64,000 bases of DNA from Fibrobacterota bacterium (GTDB lineage: Bacteria > Fibrobacterota > Chitinivibrionia > Chitinivibrionales > Chitinispirillaceae). The stretch lies in NCBI GenBank assembly GCA_023459055.1, contig JAEWVR010000034.1, forward strand, positions 1 through 64,000, written 5' to 3'. The translations under genes were made by a program, and so were the position numbers. The stretch's first letter is position 1, and each line of letters opens with the position of its first letter. Below are positions 8,468 to 16,382 of the stretch, in pieces. Under the pieces are notes generated by a model. It searched no databases and had not been told where the DNA came from. It saw only the letters and a list, made by a program, of their open reading frames with translations.

Positions 8468-9685
8468 TCACTCATATTTTTTAAAAACAAGTGTTGCATT
8501 ATGCCCCCCAAATCCGAAAGAATTTGACAATGCTACACGAATATCTTTTTTCACAGCGTTGTTTGGAACATAATCAAGATCAAGTTCCGGATCTGCTTCA
8601 TCATAATTTATTGTCGGTGTGATAATTCCATTCTTAATACTCAAAATGGTTGTTATACCCTCAATGGCACCGGCAGCCCCAATTGTGTGGCCGATCATTG
8701 ATTTCGTTGATGATACAGCAATTCTTTTTGCATGCTCCCTAAATACTTTCTTTATTGCAAGGGTTTCATACTTGTCATTGAGCGGCGTTGATGTACCATG
8801 AGCATTGACATATTGAATATCATTTGCCGTAACCCCTGCATGTCTGAGCGCATCAGCCATCGTTTTCGCCATCCCTTCGCCATCAGGTTTAGGTGCAACG
8901 ATATTATAAGCCTCACTGGTTAATGCATACCCTGCCATTTCTGCATAAACCCGGGCCCCCCTCTTGCGAGCATGTTCTTCCGATTCAAATATGAGCACCC
9001 CGGCACCTTCACCCATGACAAACCCATCCCTTGACAATGTGAACGGTCTGCAAGCAGTTTCAGGAGAACTGTTTCTTGTTGACAATGCAAGAATCTCATT
9101 AAACCCCCGGATCTCCTCCGGACATAATGTTGAATCGGTACCGCCGGTAATTACAATATCTGCAGAACCACTGGCAATCATCTCGTATGCATATGCCATT
9201 GCATATGCACTTGATGCACACGCGGTGGAAATTGGAAAACATGGTCCTTCAATACCGTACTCAAGCGAGATCCACGCTGATGGTGCATTTGCCATTGCCT
9301 TTACAATACGATCGTTACCCGTTTCTGCTTCAAGAGAATTATAACCGGCACTGACAACACCAAGGATAACCGCGACACGACCCTTATCGCATTGTGTAAA
9401 ATCAATTCCACTGTCATTAACCGCCTGTATTGCAGCAACAAGTCCCATACGCGTTACGAGTGTCATTTGTTTCAGAATGCGTTTCCTGCAATACTGTGAT
9501 GCAAGCTGTGAGAAGCTTTCGGTATCAACCTGTGCTGCAATTTTTGTTTCAAGCGTATCACAGGAAAATCGTGATATACTGTGGACACAACTGGTACCTT
9601 TGACAAGTGCATCCCAGGTTGATGTAAGGTTCAACCCGGCCGGAGTAATCATGTCACAACCGGTAATGAGTACCTTTTTTTTCAA
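8468..9685 (-). CDS. 3-oxoacyl-ACP synthase II (FabF-like ketosynthase)
   Basis: Catalyses decarboxylative condensation of an extender with an acyl primer. The complete triad is visible: Cys156 in STACASS, His296 in NAHGTST and His333 in SMIGHTIG, plus the conserved Lys328 (numbered from the TTG start). The FGFGGHN motif is near the C-terminus. Because the cysteine is intact, this is not a decarboxylase-only KS with a Ser replacement. I start it at TTG 9685 because GGAGG lies 5 nt upstream; the GTG at 9697 would itself contain that site. It follows the dehydrogenase gene closely. About 405 aa, normal for FabF. Confidence 0.9.
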   Translation of the reverse strand: MKKKVLITGCDMITPAGLNLTSTWDALVKGTSCVHSISRFSCDTLETKIAAQVDTESFSQLASQYCRKRILKQMTLVTRMGLVAAIQAVNDSGIDFTQCDKGRVAVILGVVSAGYNSLEAETGNDRIVKAMANAPSAWISLEYGIEGPCFPISTACASSAYAMAYAYEMIASGSADIVITGGTDSTLCPEEIRGFNEILALSTRNSSPETACRPFTLSRDGFVMGEGAGVLIFESEEHARKRGARVYAEMAGYALTSEAYNIVAPKPDGEGMAKTMADALRHAGVTANDIQYVNAHGTSTPLNDKYETLAIKKVFREHAKRIAVSSTKSMIGHTIGAAGAIEGITTILSIKNGIITPTINYDEADPELDLDYVPNNAVKKDIRVALSNSFGFGGHNATLVFKKYE

Positions 9686-9701
9686 GTTAACCTCCACATC
9701 A

Positions 9702-10817
9702 TTACACTTTCTTATCCGGATTTTTAATAGTCTCTAACAGCAGCATTGATGGCCTGTATACATTCCAACAGGTCGCATTGTAAAGTCTGCACAACGTGTC
9801 CTGCAATGATTGTGTAACATCATTAAGAATCCGGTCGACCGAGTTACGAGTCACTCCTGCATAATCAGCGATTGCATCAATAAGCAGGTGATTATCCACA
9901 TATTTTGCAGCCAGCTCATGATATACTGTATTCACAAATACTGATTTTACTTCAAATGCAGCCTTTTGGGCAAGATCATTATCACCTGACATTCCTGTAC
10001 CGTTAGTAACGCGGCCACCGCGTTCCTTTGCACTCTCCAGCACTTGTTGCATTGGTATAAAGAAACCCGGATAACTGCTCCTGCGGGAATACATTTCAAC
10101 CGACCTGCTCATTATGTCAAAGCCGACATTTTTCATGAACGTAAACGGCCCTATGGGAAACAGGCTTTTTTCTATTTCATGGTCAAACCGGTCAAATCCA
10201 ATATTATACATCTGAACTGCGCAGCACGATTGTGCCAGATACGTCAGAAATATCCTGTTTAATACAAAGTGATGTTCTTCGGTCAACACCAGCGCCTGTT
10301 TACCGATACCTCTGACAAACTGTACCATTTTATCAAGTACTGCCAATTCCGTTTTGTCATGTACATTCAGTTCAACAAATTGTTTTATTTGAACGGGGTA
10401 GAAAAAATGAAGCCCCGCGGATTGTCCGGGCATATTTTCAGGTATAAAACTGTCAAGCGGCAGTGATGACGTATTCGAAAACAGAAGTGCATTGGTACCC
10501 TGAAGCTCATTAAAAACAGCACGCTTACTTTCAATAGCTTCTGATACACATTCAATGATAATACCGGCATCACGAACATCATCAAAACGGTTGGTAACAC
10601 TGACACGCTCCAGCTTTCCAGATACATTTTCCTGATTATCAGAACTTACCTTATGTAACCGTGAAATTTTCTTTTCTATCCTGCGCTTCTTTTCATCAAG
10701 AACAGCATTATTCCTGATATACCATACAATTGACATGTCATATTGCATCAAATAGTCAACGATATTTGATGCCATCTTTCCGCCACCTATTATTGCAACT
10801 TTACCTGGATTAGTCAT
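9702..10817 (-). CDS. 3-hydroxyacyl-CoA dehydrogenase family protein
   Basis: NAD(P)-dependent oxidoreductase of the 3-hydroxyacyl-CoA/3-hydroxybutyryl-CoA dehydrogenase family. The Rossmann motif GGGKMA is at 11-16. Glu93 and His137 (in GLHFFYP) form the expected catalytic pair, with Ser117 in NTSSL and Asn187 in LNR also conserved. The C-terminal helical domain (about 185-340) completes the 371-residue protein, longer than the about 285 aa stand-alone enzymes. In this operon it stands where a FabG-type ketoreductase would be expected, so it may reduce a 3-oxoacyl intermediate. AGGTG precedes the ATG by 6 nt. Its actual substrate (CoA or ACP bound) is unknown. Confidence 0.85.
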   Translation of the reverse strand: MTNPGKVAIIGGGKMASNIVDYLMQYDMSIVWYIRNNAVLDEKKRRIEKKISRLHKVSSDNQENVSGKLERVSVTNRFDDVRDAGIIIECVSEAIESKRAVFNELQGTNALLFSNTSSLPLDSFIPENMPGQSAGLHFFYPVQIKQFVELNVHDKTELAVLDKMVQFVRGIGKQALVLTEEHHFVLNRIFLTYLAQSCCAVQMYNIGFDRFDHEIEKSLFPIGPFTFMKNVGFDIMSRSVEMYSRRSSYPGFFIPMQQVLESAKERGGRVTNGTGMSGDNDLAQKAAFEVKSVFVNTVYHELAAKYVDNHLLIDAIADYAGVTRNSVDRILNDVTQSLQDTLCRLYNATCWNVYRPSMLLLETIKNPDKKV

Positions 10818-10837
10818 ACGTTACACCTGTACTGTAA

Positions 10838-11965
10838 TCAATTCTCAAAATATTCAACAGTAAATCCAGCCAACAGAAACTTACTTACTTCTGCAACAAA
10901 ACTAAGAATAATATCACCACTGGTAAATTGTTTTTCTTTTAACAAAGTATCCAGTGAAATAATTGCTGCAGGCGGACCGGCATAACCACATTTGTCAATA
11001 GCCGTGTATAACCTGTCTCTGGCAATACCTGCTGCCGCACATTCATCAGCGATAAGATCGACCACATGTTTTGTCGGCATATTAATCTGAAGTGCCGCAA
11101 TTTTTGAAATGTCAATAGCATATGCTGCAATCATCCGCTGAAGTCCCTTGTGAAAAACAGTGCCACCATCCTCATGGAAGTTTTTACTTAATTCATCCTG
11201 AAAAGCCTGCACCAGGTGATGATCCCCTTTATCAAATATTTCACGGGGGGAAACATACATTGACGGATAGCGCATATACATTGCTGACGGTTTCTTTCCG
11301 CCAACTGATTCCATATAATTTGACGTAATATAAAAACCGTTCTCTTTTGTGTCTGCTCCCGTTACTACCAGAGCCCCGGCCCCATCACAGAGATACCACC
11401 TCAGAAACAGATCCTCTTTCTTTACAACTGCCTGATTATAGTATTCAGCGCGTAAGGTCGAGCTTGACATGTTCGATGTCGCTACAAGCACGGTCCGGTA
11501 CCGGCCGCACCGTATCATATCGGATGCAACGAGTATCGCTTTGTAAATCGATGTGCAGTTTGCATGAATCGAAAGCTCAGCACAGGACTCAATCCCGAGC
11601 ATCGCCTGAAGCTTTGCGGACGGTGATGGCATCTCAAACATATATGGAGCACCATAGACGATACAATCAATATCTGATGCCACCATGTGTGCGTTGTCAA
11701 GCGCCTTCACTGATGCCTTGTACGCCATGGTGATATTATCATCAGTAAACTCGCGGGTGACCGGGTCTATTGCATAATAGTAATAATCAATCCCAAGCAT
11801 TTCTTTCATCAAAAGTGATGTTTTTTCGATCCATTTCTGAATCTTTGGTGGAGCATCGTCAAGTGTCCCGAGAATATCAGTAATACGTTCGAAGGGAACG
11901 GGATCATTGGGAAGATATGATCCGATTCCTGCAAGTTTTATCAGTGTCGTGTCAGGCTGTATCAT
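10838..11965 (-). CDS. KAS III-like (thiolase-fold) protein with degenerate triad
   Basis: 375 residues with the FabH/KAS III thiolase fold. Cys137 in HANCTS is at the nucleophile position. By eye alignment the FabH catalytic His (HQAN) corresponds to Leu292 in LQIN, and the Asn of the GNT motif corresponds to Tyr328 in CGYAG, so both decarboxylation residues seem to be replaced. It could act as an acyl-transferring or starter-selecting enzyme rather than a condensing one. HMG-CoA synthase was considered because of the neighbours, but the ACY/Glu signature is absent. It overlaps the upstream crotonase gene by 4 bp (ATGA), so it is coupled to it. Confidence 0.75.
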   Translation of the reverse strand: MIQPDTTLIKLAGIGSYLPNDPVPFERITDILGTLDDAPPKIQKWIEKTSLLMKEMLGIDYYYYAIDPVTREFTDDNITMAYKASVKALDNAHMVASDIDCIVYGAPYMFEMPSPSAKLQAMLGIESCAELSIHANCTSIYKAILVASDMIRCGRYRTVLVATSNMSSSTLRAEYYNQAVVKKEDLFLRWYLCDGAGALVVTGADTKENGFYITSNYMESVGGKKPSAMYMRYPSMYVSPREIFDKGDHHLVQAFQDELSKNFHEDGGTVFHKGLQRMIAAYAIDISKIAALQINMPTKHVVDLIADECAAAGIARDRLYTAIDKCGYAGPPAAIISLDTLLKEKQFTSGDIILSFVAEVSKFLLAGFTVEYFEN

Positions 11966-12678
11966 TGCAATGTTCCATTATTTACTATTTGCGAAACTGC
12001 ATCAGACAGATTTGCTTTTGCACGCAATGAGATGGCCCCGCTGTTCAGAAGCGTTTCTGCTTCAAGTACCCCTCTTTTCCTTGGTACCACCATGTCAACC
12101 AGACCAAGCGCATACGCATCATCAGAGGACAACAGCTGTCCGCTTAACAGTAAATCCAGTGCTGACGCGGCGCCTATCAACTTTGTCAATCTGACCGTCC
12201 CTCCGCATCCCGCAATGACATCATACTGGACCTCCGGCAACCCGAGCGTTGTCCGTTCCTCTGCGATACGAATATCCGCACATAACGCAAGCTCATACGC
12301 AGAGCCGGCACAAAGCCCTTTAAGTACTGCTACAACAGGAACCGGCAGTGACGACAACATGCGAAAACATTCCTGATTTGCATCAGTAAACAATCGATGC
12401 TTTGATTCCGCACCCGTTTTCTGTGCATCCTCAAGAATCGTAAGAAGTTCCGGTAACGCAGCTCCGCTTGAAAAATGACGGCCATTTGAACAGATGATAA
12501 TTCCGGTCAGATCCCGTCGATCGGCAAGACTACTGACAATTGTTTGTAAATCATTAAAAAAACGTATCGTCATCCGGTTTTCGGGAGGATTATTCAGGAT
12601 GATATAACCGACTTTGTCAAATTCATCAAAGTACAGTGGGCCTGTTTTATCTAAAATCAACCTGCAACGCTCTTTCAC
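11962..12678 (-). CDS. enoyl-CoA hydratase/isomerase family protein (crotonase 2)
   Basis: 238-residue crotonase-fold protein. The oxyanion-hole segment GRHFSSGA is at about 67-74. Both acids of a classical hydratase appear to be kept: Glu129 in SAYELAL and Glu149 in LGLPEVQ. It could therefore hydrate/dehydrate an enoyl thioester. The N-terminus is slightly extended relative to the partner crotonase. It overlaps both neighbours by 4 bp (ATGA junctions), which argues for equimolar expression with the KAS III-like protein and the other crotonase. Confidence 0.82.
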   Translation of the reverse strand: MKERCRLILDKTGPLYFDEFDKVGYIILNNPPENRMTIRFFNDLQTIVSSLADRRDLTGIIICSNGRHFSSGAALPELLTILEDAQKTGAESKHRLFTDANQECFRMLSSLPVPVVAVLKGLCAGSAYELALCADIRIAEERTTLGLPEVQYDVIAGCGGTVRLTKLIGAASALDLLLSGQLLSSDDAYALGLVDMVVPRKRGVLEAETLLNSGAISLRAKANLSDAVSQIVNNGTLQ

Positions 12679-13406
12679 TTAAATTTTTTCAGCGCAAGTT
12701 CACAAAATAGTTCGACTTCCCTTGCCAACGCTTCTGATTCAGGCAAGCGAATTGCATTATTCACACATTCCACCACAGCTTTTATAATACTGGGCGACCT
12801 GTTTGACACGAGTTTTTTAAGATACTCAATGCTGTATGATGCAACATTTTTTTCTTCAATTACCTGACTGACGATACCGGCATTTAGTGCCGTTTGTGCG
12901 TCGAGCGGATCCCCATTGAGCAGCATTTGAAGTGCCGTTGCAACGCCGGTAGTTCTTAAAAGCCTGACAGTACCGCCAAGACCTGGAATCAGATTTATTG
13001 ATGATTCAGGAAATGCAATCATTACATTACCGGTACATATCCTGATATGGCATGCAAGTGCAATCTCAAGCCCTGCTCCAAAACACGCCCCGCTAAGTGC
13101 AGCTACGGTTGGAATTGGTAAATTCTGCAGGTAGTTGAGCACCAGATTCCCCTGCTGCATTTTGGAACGAAGGGTTGCATAATCACCACAGAGGCGTTTG
13201 AGTTCATCAAGATCTGCACCACCGGAAAAATGCCTTCCCTCACCACAAATAACAAGACCTTTAATCGGTGAATCCTCAACCCATGATTTAAACATGGGTA
13301 AATCGATAAAATCCGGTGAGTGAATTTGATTCTGCGGTTGCGATGCAAGTGTGATAACACCTATGGAATCAATTATTTCCAATTTTATTCCTGATTCACT
13401 CATCAT
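12675..13406 (-). CDS. enoyl-CoA hydratase/isomerase family protein (crotonase 1)
   Basis: 243-residue crotonase-fold protein, the first complete gene of the operon. GRHFSGGAD at 58-66 forms the oxyanion hole, and Glu114 (AGLEIAL) and Glu134 (AFPESS) match the two catalytic glutamates of enoyl-CoA hydratase. GAGGAAA lies upstream of the tandem ATG pair at the start. Its start overlaps the stop of a start-less reading frame (13403-13600) as ATGA, the same junction used throughout the operon. Likely to act with the dehydrogenase and the second crotonase on beta-hydroxyacyl/enoyl intermediates. Confidence 0.83.
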   Translation of the reverse strand: MMSESGIKLEIIDSIGVITLASQPQNQIHSPDFIDLPMFKSWVEDSPIKGLVICGEGRHFSGGADLDELKRLCGDYATLRSKMQQGNLVLNYLQNLPIPTVAALSGACFGAGLEIALACHIRICTGNVMIAFPESSINLIPGLGGTVRLLRTTGVATALQMLLNGDPLDAQTALNAGIVSQVIEEKNVASYSIEYLKKLVSNRSPSIIKAVVECVNNAIRLPESEALAREVELFCELALKKFK

Positions 13407-13600
13407 TCTGTTTCCTCAAAAGTGACTCTGGAAAGCGCTGACACCGCCCTCCGATCTGTAAGATCAAATAATCTACTATTTATTTTAAACGACTGCAAAA
13501 ACAGTTCTACGTTTTGAACAGTTAGATTATTGGATGCGTAAATCAGATATTTCCGCTCAATACTATAATGTATGATGTGATGATTGGTTTGATTTGGAAA
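13403..13600 (-). pseudogene. 5'-truncated gene remnant at the head of the operon
   Basis: An open frame of 65 codons with protein-like composition (it ends SALSRVTFEETE) but no ATG or GTG usable as a start, preceded by an in-frame TGA at 13601-13603. Its stop overlaps the crotonase ATG as ATGA, exactly the coupling seen between the following genes, so it probably is the 3' end of a former first gene. A second frame upstream (about 13603-13660) also reads protein-like, which would fit a frameshift. The remnant stops near the 3' end of the tRNA-Thr gene. I do not recognise the family. Confidence 0.45.
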
Positions 13601-13661
13601 TCAAAACACTGTGTTCCTACTACTAATTCAACAAGCAGGGTGATGCAGTAATTGTTTAGAA

Positions 13662-13734
13662 AGCCGCTGACAGGATTCGAACCTGCGACCCGCACATTAC
13701 GAATGTGCTGCTCTACCAACTGAGCTACAGCGGC
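13662..13734 (-). tRNA. tRNA-Thr (anticodon CGT)
   Basis: Read on the minus strand the 73-nt gene folds into a full cloverleaf: the acceptor arm GCCGCTG pairs with CAGCGGC, the D-arm carries GTTGG, the anticodon stem GCACA/TGTGC encloses the loop TTCGTAA (anticodon CGT), and the T-arm has the standard GTTCGAATC loop. CCA is not encoded. It stands alone, with the operon remnant downstream of its 3' end. Confidence 0.95.
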
Positions 13735-13817
13735 AGCTCATAATTCTAAAATAATTTCTGTCCCAGTGGTTTGAGAAGGGTGATGTTTGATAAGCCGCAG
13801 AGAAAAGGTGACGCAGG

Positions 13818-14936
13818 ATGTATTACCATGGAAAATTTGTCGGGCTAAACTTAAAAAATCTTTCATTAGATCTCACAACATTCTCTCGTATACTATATTT
13901 AACTGAAGAGGGAGAAAAAATAGTGCATTCAGACTACAAACCGCCATATACATTGACACCTCAGATTATGAGCTGTGTAGCTGAGATCGCTGAACTTGTG
14001 GGGCGATACACCGCCACTACTGAAAAAACGCTGACTCCAACCTTACGACGTGGAAACCGTATCCGTACTGTCCAGGCCTCACTTGCGATTGAAAACAACA
14101 CACTGACAATCGAACAGGTAACTGCCGTACTTGATGGCAAACGGGTGGTGGGACTGCCAAGAGAGATCAGGGAAGTACGTAATGCATTTAAAGCCTACGA
14201 AAAGATCGATTTGTGGGACCCATCATCATGCGATGATCTCCTGACTGCTCATGGATTGCTTACTGACGGTTTAGTTGACGATCCAGGAAAGTACAGAACT
14301 GGCAGTGTCGGCATTTTTCAGGGAAAGCAAATGATACATATGGCCCCCCCGGCTGATCGGGTTCATTTCCTTATGAACAACCTTCTGTTATGGCTCAAAA
14401 CCACACCGGAGCATCCGATAGTAGCAAGCTGCATTTTTCATTATGAGTTCGAATTCATACACCCATTCTCAGATGGAAATGGGCGTATGGGCAGATTGTG
14501 GCAAACACTTATCCTCAGTAAATGGAAGCCCTTATGGGCATATCTTCCTGTAGAAACAATAATATCAGAACGACAGAGTCAATATTATGATTTACTTGGA
14601 AAGGCAGACTCTACTGGTGATGCTACAGTTTTTGTAGAATTTATGCTTCAAATTCTTAAAGATGCCCTGATAACAACTACCACGGAAGTAACCATGGAAG
14701 TAACCACGGAAGTAAAACAGCTCCTTACTGTTATAAAAGGTGAAATGAAGCGAAAAGAGATTCAGAGTGCACTAAAACTTAAAAATGATGAGCATTTTCG
14801 ATTGGCTTATCTTGCTCCAGCACTATCAGATGGTGTTATTGAAATGACACAACCTGATAGCCCAAACAGTCCAACACAACGGTACCGTTTGACTGCCAGG
14901 GGAAGAAACCTGATGCATGTCGTTAACAATGTATAG
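13818..14936 (+). CDS. Fic family protein (AMPylase-type) with winged-helix tail
   Basis: The Fic core has the complete motif HPFSDGNGRMGR from His215, so the catalytic His, the Mg-binding Asp/Glu position and the second Arg are all present and NMP transfer to a target hydroxyl is possible. An N-terminal inhibitory helix of the (S/T)xxxE(G/N) type is visible as Ser88-Glu92-Asn93, typical of class II Fic proteins. The C-terminal part (about 290-372) looks like a winged-helix DNA-binding domain, joined by a TTEVTMEV linker encoded by three 12-bp tandem repeats. AAGGTG precedes the ATG by 7-8 nt. Monocistronic; the target is unknown. Confidence 0.88.
   Translation: MYYHGKFVGLNLKNLSLDLTTFSRILYLTEEGEKIVHSDYKPPYTLTPQIMSCVAEIAELVGRYTATTEKTLTPTLRRGNRIRTVQASLAIENNTLTIEQVTAVLDGKRVVGLPREIREVRNAFKAYEKIDLWDPSSCDDLLTAHGLLTDGLVDDPGKYRTGSVGIFQGKQMIHMAPPADRVHFLMNNLLLWLKTTPEHPIVASCIFHYEFEFIHPFSDGNGRMGRLWQTLILSKWKPLWAYLPVETIISERQSQYYDLLGKADSTGDATVFVEFMLQILKDALITTTTEVTMEVTTEVKQLLTVIKGEMKRKEIQSALKLKNDEHFRLAYLAPALSDGVIEMTQPDSPNSPTQRYRLTARGRNLMHVVNNV
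14679..14714 (+). repeat. 12-bp tandem repeat (3 units) inside the Fic gene
   Basis: Three units of ACCACGGAAGTA (the middle one has T for C at position 5) encode the Thr-rich linker between the Fic and winged-helix domains. Unit loss or gain would keep frame, so it would change linker length only. Confidence 0.8.
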
Positions 14937-15233
14937 TTCCAATATTTTTTAATGTCAATACCAAACAAAAGTATAAACTCTCAAGCACTATCTGTTTCAG
15001 ACCTTTTTTTAAGCATCACTGAAAGGCCTGTTGACCTGTTTTGCCAACAGAATCGATCCCGGAGATCTATTAGTTGCTGTTTTTTGCATTTATTTTAAGT
15101 AGATTAACCGGTATACCGTTCGACACTTGATGAACAGTGCTTAGGAGAAATCGCGGGACCGGAGAACGTAAACCATATAGTTTTCTGGTATCCCAGCACT
15201 ACAGTAACAACTATGAAAAAAGAGGGAGTACTC
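14937..15233. other. intergenic region upstream of the glycoside hydrolase genes
   Basis: No gene seen. It contains the 10-bp perfect palindrome CGGTATACCG at 15109-15118, which could be an operator for the hydrolase genes, and AT-rich stretches that could hold a promoter. No convincing terminator for the Fic gene. Confidence 0.4.
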
Positions 15234-16367
15234 GTGACAGTACTTAAAAACAGCACTCTGTTTACGGGCATTCTACTAACCATTTGTGCCGTAACAATTC
15301 TTTGTGCCCAGGGATCAATGAATACCTTCGTTCACGATCCTGTTATGATCAAACAGGGCTCTACCTACTATATCTATTATACCGGGAATCTCACACCGTT
15401 TAAAACATCGACCTCACGATACAGCGGCTGGAAGGAACGCGGTTCTGCTTTTTCATCAGGCCCATCATGGATTGCATCCACCGTACCCGCAAATAATGGC
15501 CGTGATCTGTGGGCACCGGATATCAGTTTCAGAGACAACAAATACTGGCTCTACTATTCGGTGTCATCATTTGGTAAGAATACCTCAGCAATCGGCCTTG
15601 CAACAAACCCAACCCTCGATCCATCAGCATCAAACTACAAATGGACTGATCAGGGTGTTGTCATCAGGTCGTCATCATCGAATAATTACAACTGTATCGA
15701 TCCCAATGTTTTTGAAGACACTGACGGAAAACTATGGCTTACCTTTGGTTCGTTCTGGTCAGGGATACAGCTTGTTGAACTGGACCGTACCAGTGGTAAA
15801 CCACTTTCAAATGCAAAAATCTCCACTATTGCCAACCGCAGCGCCGGCATTGAAGCACCGTTTCTTGTCAGGTGGGGAAACTATTATTATTTGTTTGTAT
15901 CATGGGATAAATGTTGTGATGGTGCGAACAGTACCTATAAAATTGTTGTCGGCCGTTCTACCAGTGTGACAGGACCCTATGTTGACAAATCTGGCAAGGA
16001 CATGGAAAGCGGTGGTGGTGTTATACTTGATCAAAGTACCGATCAGTGGAAAGGCCCCGGACATAACGGCATTTTCTTTGAAAACGATACGATGTTCTGT
16101 GTCAACCATGCATATGCCGCAAGTAATGGCACTGCAACACTGTTCATCCGTCCGCTCTACTGGAAGGACGGATGGCCGCAGTTTCAGTATGTACCACCTG
16201 TACATACAACGCCAACTCGTCAGGTAACCGCAACATCGGTATCAACGCGTCCTCAAATTGCACTTCAAACAATACAGAGTAAAACATCACTTGTCATGAT
16301 ACGAAACAATGAGTTCTATACTATTGCAGGCTCAAAGATTACAAATCAAAATAATAAAAGAGAATAA
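15234..16367 (+). CDS. secreted GH43 endo-1,5-alpha-L-arabinanase
   Basis: Five-bladed propeller hydrolase that cuts arabinan side chains of pectin. A signal peptide (cleavage likely after LCAQG) is followed by the GH43 signature HDPV with the base Asp (residue 35 from the GTG). LWAPDIS, the IDPNVF segment (second Asp) and GIEAPFL (acid Glu) follow in the usual order. I chose GTG 15234 because GAGGGAG stands about 5 nt upstream; ATG 15213 would add seven residues but has no ribosome-binding site. The C-terminus (about 45 residues after the propeller) is a short tail ending in FYTIAGSK-like sequence that resembles the tails of the neighbouring enzymes. It is 15 bp from the next GH43 gene. Confidence 0.88.
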   Translation: MTVLKNSTLFTGILLTICAVTILCAQGSMNTFVHDPVMIKQGSTYYIYYTGNLTPFKTSTSRYSGWKERGSAFSSGPSWIASTVPANNGRDLWAPDISFRDNKYWLYYSVSSFGKNTSAIGLATNPTLDPSASNYKWTDQGVVIRSSSSNNYNCIDPNVFEDTDGKLWLTFGSFWSGIQLVELDRTSGKPLSNAKISTIANRSAGIEAPFLVRWGNYYYLFVSWDKCCDGANSTYKIVVGRSTSVTGPYVDKSGKDMESGGGVILDQSTDQWKGPGHNGIFFENDTMFCVNHAYAASNGTATLFIRPLYWKDGWPQFQYVPPVHTTPTRQVTATSVSTRPQIALQTIQSKTSLVMIRNNEFYTIAGSKITNQNNKRE

Positions 16368-16382
16368 CCGGAGACATACACA

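Noticed and set aside
7206..13406. Identification as an HMG-CoA-synthase (beta-branching) cassette of a trans-AT polyketide cluster
   Set aside because: The order is suggestive, but the thiolase-fold protein lacks the HMG synthase signature, the KS keeps its Cys, both crotonases keep two glutamates, and no modular PKS is near.
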